Positions 23,601 through 37,040 of a stretch of 64,000 bases of DNA are shown in pieces. The stretch's first letter is position 1, and the number at the start of each line of letters is the position of its first letter. This DNA comes from Sympetrum striolatum (lineage: Eukaryota > Arthropoda > Insecta > Odonata > Libellulidae). The position numbers were made by a program, and so were the translations under genes. Where the stretch lies: NCBI GenBank assembly GCA_947579665.1, contig CANPUZ010000074.1:186001-250000 (forward strand). The letters are read 5' to 3'. The notes under the pieces are model-generated. The model had not been told where the DNA came from. It was given only the letters and a program-made list of their open reading frames with translations, and ran no database searches.

Positions 23601-26600
23601 CTTATTTTATCGAGATTTGACCGAAAAAAGCAAGAAAAACGAATAATTTTAGCAAGATATCAATTTTTATCCTCTTTTTTTCCCGTAATTTTCCTTATTT
23701 TATCGAGATTTGACCGAAAAAAGCAAGAAAAACGAATAATTTTATCGAAATTTCAATTTTTATCATCTTTTTTACCTTGATTTTCCTTATTTTATCGAGT
23801 TTTGACCGAAAAAAGCAAGAAAAACGAATAATTTTAGCGAAATATCAATTTTTATCCTCTTTTTTTCCCTAAATTTTCCTTATATTATCGATATTTGACC
23901 GAAAAAAGCAAGAAAAACGAATAACTTTAGCGAAATTTACACTTTTTTCCTCTTTTTTTCCCTTAATTTTCCTTATTTTATCGAGATTTGACCGAAAAAA
24001 GCAAGAAAAACGAATAACTTTAGCGAAATTTCAATTTTTTTTCTCTTTTTTTTCCCTTAATTTTCCTTATTTTATCGAGATTTGACCGAAAAAATTAAGA
24101 AAAACGAATAATTTTTGCGAAATTTCAATTTTTTTCCTCTTTTTTTCCTTAATTTTCCTTAGTTTATCGAGATTTGACCGAAAAAAGCAAGAAAAACGAA
24201 TTATTTTAGCGAAATTTCAATTTTAATCCTCTTTTTTTCTCTTAATTAATCGAGATTTAACCGAAAAAAGCAAGAAAACGAATAATTATAGCGAAATTTC
24301 AATTTTTTTCTTCTTTTTTTCCCTTAATTTTCCTTATTTTATCGAGATTTGACCGAAAAAAGCAAGAAAAACGAATAATTTTATCGAAATTTCAATTTTA
24401 TCATCTTTTTTCCCTTGATTTTCCTTATTTTATCGAGATTTGACCGAAAAAAGCAAGAAAAACGAATAATTTTAGCGAAATATCAATTTTTATCCTCTTT
24501 TTTTCCCTTAATTTTCCTTATTTTATCGAGATTTGACCGAAAAGAGCAAGAAAAACGAATAATTTCAGCGAAACTTCAATTTTTTTCATCTTTTTTTCCC
24601 TTAGTTTTCCTTATTTTATCGAGATTTGACCGAAAAAAGCAAGATAAACGAATAATTTTAGCGAAATTTTAATTTTTTTCCTCTTTTTTTCCCTTAATTT
24701 CCTTATTTTATCGAGATTTGGCCGAAAAAAGCAAGTAAAACGAATAATTTTTGCGAAATTTTAATTTTTTTCCTCTTTTTTCCTTTTTAATTTTCCTTAT
24801 TTTATCGAGATTTGACTGAAAAAAGCAAGAAAAACGAATAATTTTATCGAAATTTCAATTTCTATCCTCTTCTTTTCCCTTAATTTTCCTTATTTTATCG
24901 AGATTTGACCAAAAAAGGAAGAAAACGAGTAATTTTAGCGAAATATCAATTTTTATCCTCTTTTTTTCCCTTAATTTTCCTTATTTTATCGAGATTTGAC
25001 CGAAAAAAGCAAGAAAAACGAATAATTTTAGCAAAATATAAATTTTTATCATCTTTCTTCACTTGATTTTCCTTATTTTATCGAGATTTGACCGAAAAAG
25101 GCAAGAAAAAAGAATAATTTTATCGAAATTTCAATTTTTATCATATTTTTTCCCTTGATTTTCCTTATTTTATCGAGATTTGACCGAAAAAAGCAAGAAA
25201 AACGAATAATTTTAGCGAAATATCAATTTTTATCCTCTTTTTTTTTAATTTTCCTTATTTCATCGAGATTTGACCGAAAAAAGCAAGAAAAACGAATAAT
25301 TTTATCGAAATTTCTATTTTTATCATCTTTTTTCCCTTGATTTTCCTTATTTTATCGAGTTTTGACCGAAAAAAGCAAGAAAAACGAATAATTTTAGCGA
25401 AATATCAATTTTTATCCTCTTTTTTTCCCTTAATTTTCCTTATTTTATCGAGATTTGACCGAAAAAAGCAAGAAAAACGAATAACTTTAGCGAAATTTAC
25501 ACTTTTTTCCTCTTTTTTTCCCATAATTTTCCTTATTTTATCGAGATTTGACCGAAAAAAGCAAGAAAAACGAATAATTTTAGCAAAATATAAATTTTTA
25601 TCATCTTTCTTCACTTGATTTTCCTTATTTCATCGAGATTTGACCGAAAAAGGCAAGAAAAAAGAATAATTTTATCGAAATTTCAATTTTTATCATATTT
25701 TTTCCCTTGATTTTCCTTATTTTATCGAGATTTGACCGAAAAAAGCAAGAAAAACGAATAATTTTAGCGAAATATCAATTTTTATCCTCTTTTTTTTAAT
25801 TGTCCTTATTTTATCGAGATTTGACCGAAAAAAGCAAGAAAAACGAATAATTTTAGCGAAATATCAATTTTTATCATCTTTCTTCCCTTGATTTTCCTTA
25901 TTTTATCGAGATTTGACCGAAAAAACCAAGAAAAACGAATAATTTTATCGAAATTTCAATTTTTATCATCTTTTTTCCCTTAATTTTTCTTATTTAATCG
26001 AGATTTGACCGAAAAAAACAAGAAAAATGAATAATTTTTGCGAAATTTCAATTTTTTTCCTCTTTTTTCCCTAAATTTTCCTTAGTTTATCAAGATTTGA
26101 CCGAAAAAAGCAAGAAAAACGAATAATTTTATCGAAATTTCAATTTTTATCATCTTTTTTCCCTTGATTTTCCTTATTTTATCGAGATTTGACCGAAAAA
26201 AACAAGAAAAACGAATAATTTTATCGAAATTTCAATTTTTATCATCTTTTTTCCCTTGATTTTTCTTATTTAATCGAGATTTGACCGAAAAAAGCAAGAA
26301 AAATGAATAATTTTTGCGAAATTTCAATTTTTTTCCTCTTTTTTCCCTAAATTTTCCTTAGTTTATCGAGATTTGACCAAAAAAAGCAAGAAAAACGAAT
26401 TATTTTAGCGAAATTTCAATTTTTATCCTCTTTTATTCCCTTAATTAATCGAGATTTAACCGAAAAAAGCAAAGAAACGAATAATTATAGCGAAATTTCA
26501 ATTTTTTTCTTCTTTTTTTCCCTTAATTTTCCTTATTTTATCGAGATTTGACCGAAAAAAGCAAGAAAAACGAATAATTTTATCGAAATTCCAATTTTTA

Positions 26601-26879
26601 TCATCTATTTTCCCATTATTTTCCTTACTTTATCGAGATTTGACCGAAAAAAGCTAAAAAAACGAATAATTTTAGCGAAATATCAATTTTTATCCTCTTT
26701 TTTCCCCTTAATTAACCTTATTTTATCGAGATTTGACTGAAAAGAGCAAGAAAAACGAATAATTTCAGCGAAATTTCAATTTTTTTCACCTTTTTTTCCC
26801 TTAATTTTCCTTATTTTATCGAGATTTGACCGAAAAAAGCAAGAAAATCGAATAATTTTAGCGAAATTTTAATTTTTTT

Positions 26880-28358
26880 CCTCTTTTTTTCCCTTAATTT
26901 TCCTTAGTTTATCGAGATTTGACCGAAAAAAGCAAGAAAAACGAATAATTTTAGCGAAATATCAATTTTTATCCTCTTTTTTTCCCTTAATTTTCCTTAT
27001 TTTATCGAGATTTGACCGAAAAAAGCAAGAAAAACGAATAATTTTAGCAAAATATAAATTTTTATCATCTTTCCACTTGATTTTCCTTATTTTATCGAGA
27101 TTTGACCGAAAAAGGCAAGAAAAAAGAATAATTTTATCGAAATTTCAATTTTTATCATATTTTTTCCCTTGATTTTCCTTATTTTATCGAGATTTGACCG
27201 AAAAAAGCAAGAAAAACGAATAATTTTAGCGAAATATCAATTTTTATCCTCTTTTTTTTTAATTTTCCTTATTTCATCGAGATTTGACCGAAAAAAGCAA
27301 GAAAAACGAATAATTTTATCGAAATTTCAATTTTTATCATCTTTTTTCCCTTGATTTTCCTTATTTTATCGAGTTTTGACCGAAAAAAGCAAGAAAAACG
27401 AATAATTTTAGCGAAATATCAATTTTTATCCTCTTTTTTTCCCTTAATTTTCCTTATTTTATCGAGATTTGACCGAAAAAAGCAAGAAAAACGAATAACT
27501 TTAGCGAAATTTACACTTTTTTCCTCTTTTTTTCCCTTAATTTTCCTTATTTTATCGAGATTTGACCGAAAAAAGCAAGAAAAACGAATAATTTTAGCGA
27601 AATTTCAATTTTTTTCCTCTTTTTTTCCCTTAATTTTCCTTAGTTTATCGAGATTTGACCGAAAAAAGCAAGAAAAACGAATAATTTTAGCGAAATATCA
27701 ATTTTTATCCTCTTTTTTTCCCTTAATTTTCCTTATTTTATCGAGATTTGACCGAAAAAATCAAGAAAAACGAATAATTTTATCGAAATTTCAATTTTTA
27801 TCATCTTTTTTTCCCTTAATTGTCCTTATTTTATCGAGATTTGACCGAAAAAAGCAAGAAAAACGAACAATTTTAGCGAAATATCAATTTTTATCATCTT
27901 TCTTCCCTTGATTTTCCTTATTTTATCGAGATTTGACCGAAAAAACCAAGAAAAACGAATAATTTTATCGAAATTTCAATTTTTATCATCTTTTTTCCCT
28001 TGATTTTTCTTATTTAATCGAGATTTGACCGAAAAAAACAAGAAAAATGAATAATTTTTGCGAAATTTCAATTTTTTTCCTCTTTTTTCCCTAAATTTTC
28101 CTTAGTTTATCAAGATTTGACCGAAAAAAGCAAGAAAAACGAATAATTTTATCGAAATTTCAATTTTTATCATCTTTTTTCCCTTGATTTTCCTTATTTT
28201 ATCGAGATTTGACCGAAAAAAAACAAGAAAAATGAATAATTTTATCGAAATTTCAATTTTTATCATCTTTTTTCCCTTGATTTTTCTTATTTAATCGAGA
28301 TTTGACCGAAAAAAGCAAGAAAAATGAATAATTTTTGCGAAATTTCAATTTTTTTCCT
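26880..28358 (+). repeat. 1.48-kb tandem duplication, copy 1
   Basis: Sixteen monomers. Marker order is CCTTAGTTTATCG, AGCAAAATATAAA, GGCAAGAAAAAAG, CATATTTTTTCCC, a monomer shortened at CTTTTTTTTTAATT, TTTCATCGAG, TTTACACTTTT, AAATCAAG, ATTGTCC and CGAACAATTTT. It recurs at an offset of about 1478 bp. This copy has lost three bases in ATCTTTCCACTTG near 27,066. Confidence 0.86.
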
Positions 28359-29838
28359 CTTTTTTTCCCTTAATTTTCCTTAGTTTATCGAGATTTGACC
28401 GAAAAAAGCAAGAAAAACGAATAATTTTAGCGAAATATCAATTTTTATCCTCTTTTTTTCCCTTAATTTTCCTTATTTTATCGAGATTTGACCGAAAAAA
28501 GCAAGAAAAACGAATAATTTTAGCAAAATATAAATTTTTATCATCTTTCTTCACTTGATTTTCCTTATTTTATCGAGATTTGACCGAAAAAGGCAAGAAA
28601 AAAGAATAATTTTATCGAAATTTCAATTTTTATCATATTTTTTCCCTTGATTTTCCTTATTTTATCGAGATTTGACCGAAAAAAGCAAGAAAAACGAATA
28701 ATTTTAGCGAAATACCAATTTTTATCCTCTTTTTTTTTAATTTTCCTTATTTCATCGAGATTTGACCGAAAAAAGCAAGAAAAACGAATAATTTTATCGA
28801 AATTTCAATTTTTATCATCTTTTTTCCCTTGATTTTCCTTATTTTATCGAGTTTTGACCGAAAAAAGCAAGAAAAACGAATAATTTTAGCGAAATATCAA
28901 TTTTTATCCTCTTTTTTTCCCTTAATTTTCCTTATTTTATCGAGATTTGACCGAAAAAAGCAAGAAAAACGAATAACTTTAGCGAAATTTACACTTTTTT
29001 CCTCTTTTTTTCCCTTAATTTTCCTTATTTTATCGAGATTTGACCGAAAAAAGCAAGAAAAACGAATAATTTTAGCGAAATTTCAATTTTTTTCCTCTTT
29101 TTTTCCCTTAATTTTCCTTAGTTTATCGAGATTTGACCGAAAAAAGCAAGAAAAACGAATAATTTTAGCGAAATATCAATTTTTATCCTCTTTTTTTCCC
29201 TTAATTTTCCTTATTTTATCGAGATTTGACCGAAAAAATCAAGAAAAACGAATAATTTTATCGAAATTTCAATTTTTATCATCTTTTTTTCCCTTAATTG
29301 TCCTTATTTTATCGAGATTTGACCGAAAAAAGCAAGAAAAACGAACAATTTTAGCGAAATATCAATTTTTATCATCTTTCTTCCCTTGATTTTCCTTATT
29401 TTATCGAGATTTGACCGAAAAAACCAAGAAAAACGAATAATTTTATCGAAATTTCAATTTTTATCATCTTTTTTCCCTTGATTTTTCTTATTTAATCGAG
29501 ATTTGACCGAAAAAAACAAGAAAAATGAATAATTTTTGCGAAATTTCAATTTTTTTCCTCTTTTTTCCCTAAATTTTCCTTAGTTTATCAAGATTTGACC
29601 GAAAAAAGCAAGAAAAACGAATAATTTTATCGAAATTTCAATTTTTATCATCTTTTTTCCCTTGATTTTCCTTATTTTATCGAGATTTGACCGAAAAAAA
29701 CAAGAAAAATGAATAATTTTATCGAAATTTCAATTTTTATCATCTTTTTTCCCTTGATTTTTCTTATTTAATCGAGATTTGACCGAAAAAAGCAAGAAAA
29801 ATGAATAATTTTTGCGAAATTTCAATTTTTTTCCTCTT
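28359..29838 (+). repeat. 1.48-kb tandem duplication, copy 2
   Basis: Carries the same markers as the preceding block, with the intact ATCTTTCTTCACTTG form near 28,545 and an AATACCAATTT change near 28,712. That same AATACC change is found at about 41,662, so the copy at 41.3-42.8 kb matches this copy rather than the first. Confidence 0.86.
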
Positions 29839-29884
29839 TTTTCCCTAAATTTTCCTTAGTTTATCGAGATTTGACCAAAAAAAG

Positions 29885-32800
29885 CAAGAAAAACGAATTA
29901 TTTTAGCGAAATTTCAATTTTTATCCTCTTTTTTTCCCTTAATTAATCGAGATTTAACCGAAAAAAGCAAAGAAACGAATAATTATAGCGAAATTTCAAT
30001 TTTTTTCTTCTTTTTTTCCCTTAATTTTCCTTATTTTATCGAGATTTGACCGAAAAAAGCAAGAAAAACGAATAATTTTATCGAAATTCCAATTTTTATC
30101 ATCTATTTTCCCTTGATTTTCCTTATTTTATCGAGATTTGACCGAAAAAAGCAAGAAAAACGAATAATTTTAGCGAAATATCAATTTTTATCCTCTTTTT
30201 TTCCCTTAATTTTCCTTATTTTATCGAGATTTGACCGAAAAGAGCAAGAAAAACGAATAATTTCAGCGAAATTTCAATTTTTTTCATCTTTTCTTCCCTT
30301 AATTTTCCTTATTTTATCAAGATTTGACCGAAAAAAGCAAGAAAAACGAATAATTTTAGCGAAATTTTAATTTTTTTCCTCTTTTTTTCCCTTAATTTCC
30401 TTATTTTATCGAGATTTGGCCGAAAAAAACAAGTAAAAAGAATAATTTTTGCGAACTTTTAATTTTTTTCCTCTTTTTTCCCCTTAATTTTCCTTATTTT
30501 ATCGAGATTTGACTGAAAAAAGCAAGAAAAACGAATAATTTTAGCGAAATTTCAATTTTTTTCCACTTTTTTTCCCTTAATTTTCCTTATTTTATCAAGA
30601 TTTGGCCGAAAAAAGCAAGTAAAACGAATAATTTTTGCGAAATTTTAATTTTTTTCCTCTTTTTTCCCCTTAATTTTCCTTATTTTATCGAGATTTGACT
30701 GAAAAAAGCAAGAAAAACGAATAATTTTATCGAAATTTCAATTTTTATCATCTTTTTTCCCTTGATTTTTCTTATTTAATCGAGATTTGACCGAAAAAAA
30801 CAAGAAAAATGAATAATTTTTGCGAAATTTCAATTTTTTTCCTCTTTTTTCCCTAAATTTTCCTTAGTTTATCAAGATTTGACCGAAAAAAGCAAGAAAA
30901 ACGAATAATTTTATCGAAATTTCAATTTTTATCATCTTTTTTCCCTTGATTTTCCTTATTTTATCGAGATTTGACCGAAAAAAACAAGAAAAACGAATAA
31001 TTTTATCGAAATTTCAATTTTTATCATCTTTTTTCCCTTGATTTTTCTTATTTCATCGAGATTTGACCGAAAAAAGCAAGAAAAATGAATAATTTTTGCG
31101 AAATTTCAATTTTTTTCCTCTTTTTTCCCTAAATTTTCCTTAGTTTATCGAGATTTGACCAAAAAAAGCAAGAAAAACGAATTATTTTAGCGAAATTTCA
31201 ATTTTTATCCTCTTTTTTTCCCTTAATTAATCGAGATTTAACCGAAAAAAGCAAAGAAACGAATAATTATAGCGAAATTTCAATTTCTTTCTTCTTTTTT
31301 TCCCTTAATTTTCCTTATTTTATCGAGATTTGACCGAAAAAAGCAAGAAAAACGAATAATTTTATCGAAATTCCAATTTTTATCATCTATTTTCCCTTTA
31401 TTTTCCTTATTTTATCGAGATTTGACCGAAAAAAGCAAGAAAAACGAATAATTTTAGCGAAATATCAATTTTTATCCTCTTTTTTTCCCTTAATTTTCCT
31501 TATTTTATCGAGATTTGACCGAAAAGAGCAAGAAAAACGAATAATTTCAGCGAAATTTCAATTTTTTTCACCTTTTTTTCCCTTAATTTTCCTTATTTTA
31601 TCGAGATTTGACCGAAAAAAGCAAGAAAATCGAATAATTTTAGCGAAATTTTAATTTTTTTCCTCTTTTTTTCCCTTAATTTCCTTATTTTATCGATATT
31701 TGGCCGAAAAAAACAAGTAAAACGAATAATTTTTGCGAAATTTTAATTTTTTTCCTCTTTTTTCCCCTTAATTTTCCTTATTTTATCGAGATTTGACTGA
31801 AAAAAGCAAGAAAAACGAATAATTTTAGCGAAATTTCAATTTTTTTCCACTTTTTTTCCCTTAATTTTCCTTATTTTATCGAGATTTGACCGAAAAAAGC
31901 AAGAAAAACGAATAATTTTAGCAAAATATCAATTTTTATCATCTTTCTTCCCTTGATTTTCCTTATTTTATCGAGATTTGACCGAAAAAGGCAAGAAAAA
32001 CGAATAATTTTATCGAAATTTCAATTTTTATCATCTTTTTTCCCTAGATTTTCCTTATTTTATCGAGATTTGACCGAAAAAAGCAAGAAAAACGAATAAT
32101 TTTAGCAAAATATCAATTTTTATCCTCTTTTTTTCCCCTAATTTTCCTTATTTTATCGAGATTTGACCGAAAAAAGCAAGAAAAACGAATAATTTTATCG
32201 AAATTTCAATTTTTATCATCTTTTTTCCCTTGATTTTCCTTATTTTATCGAGTTTTGACCGAAAAAAGCAAGAAAAACGAATAATTTTAGCGAAATATCA
32301 ATTTTTATCCTCTTTTTTTCCCTTAATTTTCCTTATTTTATCGAGTTTTGACCGAAAAAAGCAAGAAAAACGAATAATTTTAGCGAAATATCAATTTTTA
32401 TCCTCTTTTTTTCCCTTAATTTTCCTTATTTTATCGAGATTTGACCGAAAAAAGCAAGAAAAACGAATAATTTTAGCGAAATTTCAATTTTTTTCCTCTT
32501 TTTTTCCCTTAATTTTCCTTATTTTATCGAGATTTGACCTAAAAAAGCAAGAAAAACGAATATTTTAGCGAAATTTCAATTTTTTTCCTCTTTTTTTCCC
32601 TTGATTTTCCTTAGTTTATCGAGATTTGACCGAAAAAAGCAAGAAAAACGAATAATTTTAGCGAAATATCAATTTTTATCCTCTTTTTTTCCCTTAATTT
32701 TCCTTATTTTATCGAGATTTGACCGAAAAAAGCATGAAAAACGAATAATTTTATCGAAATTTCAATTTTTATCATCTTTTTTCCCTTGATTTTTCTTATT

Positions 32801-32916
32801 TAATCGAGATTTGACCGAAAAAAGCAAGAAAAATGAATAATTTTATCGAAATTTCAATTTTTATCATCTTTTTTCCCTTGATTTTTCTTATTTAATCGAG
32901 ATTTGACCGAAAAAAG
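29885..32916 (+). repeat. 3.03-kb tandem duplication, copy 1
   Basis: About 33 monomers with two truncated ones (29,939 and 31,223, 1284 bp apart), so it contains the 1.28-kb unit twice in diverged form. The block recurs at an offset of 3031-3032 bp. The corresponding region at 42.8-45.7 kb in the second large copy has it only once. Confidence 0.86.
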
Positions 32917-35821
32917 CAAGAAAAACGAATTATTTTAGCGAAATTTCAATTTTTATCCTCTTTTTTTCCCTTAATTAATCGAGATTTAACCGAAAAAAGC
33001 AAAGAAACGAATAATTATAGCGAAATTTCAATTTTTTTCTTCTTTTTTTCCCTTAATTTTCCTTATTTTATCGAGATTTGACCGAAAAAAGCAAGAAAAA
33101 CGAATAATTTTATCGAAATTCCAATTTTTATCATCTATTTTCCCTTGATTTTCCTTATTTTATCGAGATTTGACCGAAAAAAGCAAGAAAAACGAATAAT
33201 TTTAGCGAAATATCAATTTTTATCCTCTTTTTTTCCCTTAATTTTCCTTATTTTATCGAGATTTGACCGAAAAGAGCAAGAAAAACGAATAATTTCAGCG
33301 AAATTTCAATTTTTTTCATCTTTTCTTCCCTTAATTTTCCTTATTTTATCAAGATTTGACCGAAAAAAGCAAGAAAAACGAATAATTTTAGCGAAATTTT
33401 AATTTTTTTCCTCTTTTTTTCCCTTAATTTCCTTATTTTATCGAGATTTGGCCGAAAAAAACAAGTAAAAAGAATAATTTTTGCGAACTTTTAATTTTTT
33501 TCCTCTTTTTTCCCCTTAATTTTCCTTATTTTATCGAGATTTGACTGAAAAAAGCAAGAAAAACGAATAATTTTAGCGAAATTTCAATTTTTTTCCACTT
33601 TTTTTCCCTTAATTTTCCTTATTTTATCAAGATTTGGCCGAAAAAGCAAGTAAAACGAATAATTTTTGCGAAATTTTAATTTTTTTCCTCTTTTTTCCCC
33701 TTAATTTTCCTTATTTTATCGAGATTTGACTGAAAAAAGCAAGAAAAACGAATAATTTTATCGAAATTTCAATTTTTATCATCTTTTTTCCCTTGATTTT
33801 TCTTATTTAATCGAGATTTGACCGAAAAAAACAAGAAAAATGAATAATTTTTGCGAAATTTCAATTTTTTTCCTCTTTTTTCCCTAAATTTTCCTTAGTT
33901 TATCAAGATTTGACCGAAAAAAGCAAGAAAAACGAATAATTTTATCGAAATTTCAATTTTTATCATCTTTTTTCCCTTGATTTTCCTTATTTTATCGAGA
34001 TTTGACCGAAAAAAACAAGAAAAACGAATAATTTTATCGAAATTTCAATTTTTATCATCTTTTTTCCCTTGATTTTTCTTATTTCATCGAGATTTGACCG
34101 AAAAAAGCAAGAAAAATGAATAATTTTTGCGAAATTTCAATTTTTTTCCTCTTTTTTCCCTAAATTTTCCTTAGTTTATCGAGATTTGACCAAAAAAAGC
34201 AAGAAAAACGAATTATTTTAGCGAAATTTCAATTTTTATCCTCTTTTTTTCCCTTAATTAATCGAGATTTAACCGAAAAAAGCAAAGAAACGAATAATTA
34301 TAGCGAAATTTCAATTTCTTTCTTCTTTTTTTCCCTTAATTTTCCTTATTTTATCGAGATTTGACCGAAAAAAGCAAGAAAAACGAATAATTTTATCGAA
34401 ATTCCAATTTTTATCATATATTTTCCCTTTATTTTCCTTATTTTATCGAGATTTGACCGAAAAAAGCAAGAAAAACGAATAATTTTAGCGAAATATCAAT
34501 TTTTATCCTCTTTTTTTCCCTTAATTTTCCTTATTTTATCGAGATTTGACCGAAAAGAGCAAGAAAAACGAATAATTTCAGCGAAATTTCAATTTTTTTC
34601 ACCTTTTTTTCCCTTAATTTTCCTTATTTTATCGAGATTTGACCGAAAAAAGCAAGAAAATCGAATAATTTTTGCGAAATTTTAATTTTTTTCCTCTTTT
34701 TTTCCCTTAATTTCCTTATTTTATCGATATTTGGCCGAAAAAAACAAGTAAAACGAATAATTTTTGCGAAATTTTAATTTTTTTCCTCTTTTTTCCCCTT
34801 AATTTTCCTTATTTTATCGAGATTTGACTGAAAAAAGCAAGAAAAACGAATAATTTTAGCGAAATTTCAATTTTTTTCCACTTTTTTTCCCTTAATTTTC
34901 CTTATTTTATCGAGATTTGACCGAAAAAAGCAAGAAAAACGAATAATTTTAGCAAAATATCAATTTTTATCATCTTTCTTCCCTTGATTTTCCTTATTTT
35001 ATCGAGATTTGACCGAAAAAGGCAAGAAAAACGAATAATTTTATCGAAATTTCAATTTTTATCATCTTTTTTCCCTAGATTTTCCTTATTTTATCGAGAT
35101 TTGACCGAAAAAAGCAAGAAAAACGAATAATTTTAGCAAAATATCAATTTTTATCCTCTTTTTTTCCCCTAATTTTCCTTATTTTATCGAGATTTGACCG
35201 AAAAAAGCAAGAAAAACGAATAATTTTATCGAAATTTCAATTTTTATCATCTTTTTTCCCTTGATTTTCCTTATTTTATCGAGTTTTGACCGAAAAAAGC
35301 AAGAAAAACGAATAATTTTAGCGAAATATCAATTTTTATCCTCTTTTTTTCCCTTAATTTTCCTTATTTTATCGAGTTTTGACCGAAAAAAGCAAGAAAA
35401 ACGAATAATTTTAGCGAAATATCAATTTTTATCCTCTTTTTTTCCCTTAATTTTCCTTATTTTATCGAGATTTGACCGAAAAAAGCAAGAAAAACGAATA
35501 ATTTTAGCGAAATTTCAATTTTTTTCCTCTTTTTTTCCCTTAATTTTCCTTATTTTATCGAGATTTGACCTAAAAAAGCAAGAAAAACGAATATTTTAGC
35601 GAAATTTCAATTTTTTTCCTCTTTTTTTCCCTTGATTTTCCTTAGTTTATCGAGATTTGACCGAAAAAAGCAAGAAAAACGAATAATTTTAGCGAAATAT
35701 CAATTTTTATCCTCTTTTTTTCCCTTAATTTTCCTTATTTTATCGAGATTTGACCGAAAAAAGCATGAAAAACGAATAATTTTATCGAAATTTCAATTTT
35801 TATCATCTTTTTTCCCTTGAT
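32917..35821 (+). repeat. 3.03-kb tandem duplication, copy 2
   Basis: Truncated monomers at 32,971 and 34,254. Private differences include GCCGAAAAAGCAAG (one A fewer) near 33,640, ATCATATATTTTCC near 34,413 and ATTTTTGCG for ATTTTAGCG near 34,670. None of these is present at the matching place in 42.8-45.7 kb. Confidence 0.86.
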
Positions 35822-37040
35822 TTTCCTTATTTTATCGAGATTTGACCGAAAAAAGCAAGAAAAACGAATAACTTTAGCGAAATTTCAATTTTTTTCATCT
35901 TTTTTTCCCTTAATTTTCCTTATTTTATCAAGATTTGACCGAAAAAAGCAAGAAAAACGAATAATTTTTGCGAAATTTCAATTTTTTTCCTTTTTTTTCC
36001 CTTAATTTTCCTTATTTTATCGAGACTTGACCGAAAAAAGCATGAAAAACGAATAATTTTATCGAAATTTCAATTTTTATCATCTTTTTTCCCTTGATTT
36101 TCCTTATTTTATCGAGATTTGACCGAAAAAAGCAAGAAAAACGAATAACTTTAGCGAAATTTCAATTTTTTTCATCTTTTTTTCCCTTAATTTTCCTTAT
36201 TTTATCAAGATTTGACCGAAAAAAGCAAGAAAAACGAATAATTTTTGCGAAATTTCAATTTTTTTCCTTTTTTTTTCCCTTAATTTTCCTTAGTTTATCG
36301 AGATTTGACCGAAAAAAGCAAGAAAAACGAATAATTTTAGCGAAATTTAAATTTTTATCCTCTTTTTTTCCCTTAATTAATCGAGATTTAACCGAAAAAA
36401 GCAAGAAAACGAATAATTATAGTTAAATTTTGATTTTTTTCTTCATTTTTTCCCTTAATTTTCCTTATTTTATCGAGATTTGACGGAAAAGAGCAAGAAA
36501 AACGAATAATTTTATCGAAATTTCAATTTTTATCATCTTTTTTCCCTTGATATACCTTATTTTATCGAGATTTGACCGAAAAAAGCAAGAAAAACGAATA
36601 ATTTTATCGAAATTTCAATTTTTATCATCTTTTTTCCCTTGATTTTCCTTATTTTATCGAGATTTGACCGAAAAAAGCAAGAAAAACGAATAATTTTAGC
36701 GAAATATCAATTTTTATCCTCTTTTTTTCCCTTAATTTTCCTTATTTTATCGAGATTTGACCGAAAAGAGCAAGAAAAACGAATAATTTTAGCGAAATTT
36801 CAATTTTTTTCATCTTTTTTTCCCTTAATATTCCTTATTTTATCGAGATTTGACAGAAAAAAGGAAGAAAAACGAATAAATTTATCGAAATTTCAATTTT
36901 TATCATCTTTTTTACCTTGATTTTCCTTATTTTATCGAGATATGACCGAAAAAAGCAAGAAAAACGAATAATTTTAGCGAAATATCAATTTTCATCCTCT
37001 TTTTTTACCTTAATTTTCCTTATTTTATCGAGATTTGACC
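35822..37040 (+). repeat. Right end of the first large copy
   Basis: Matches about 45,741-46,985 at an offset of 9919 bp. It holds a 277-bp local duplication (GCATGAAAAACG monomer, TAACTTTAGCG monomer and ATTTTTGCG monomer at about 35,817 and again at 36,094), a truncated monomer at 36,373 followed by the unusual ATAGTTAAATTTTG, and a TTGATATACC monomer. Confidence 0.78.

Larger units (their letters stand above)
23806..37040 (+). repeat. 13.2-kb direct duplication, copy 1
   Basis: Begins near the CCCTAAATTTTCC/TTATATTATCGATATTTG monomer pair (about 23,870) and runs to the same marker at about 37,100. Offsets to copy 2 step from 13,233 bp to 12,960, 12,950 and finally 9919 bp. The large step reflects a 3.03-kb internal tandem duplication found only here. 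It also contains a 1.48-kb tandem pair and copies of the 1.28-kb unit. The first 1.4 kb occurs a third time at about 56.25-57.69 kb. Confidence 0.85.

Noticed and set aside
25405..25614. Minus-strand open frame of 69 codons (also at 38,365-38,574)
   Set aside because: GTG start, lysine-rich translation of the A/T tracts, present only because TTTACACTTTT and CCATAATT variants remove stops. It is copied with the large duplication, so its recurrence is not independent evidence.
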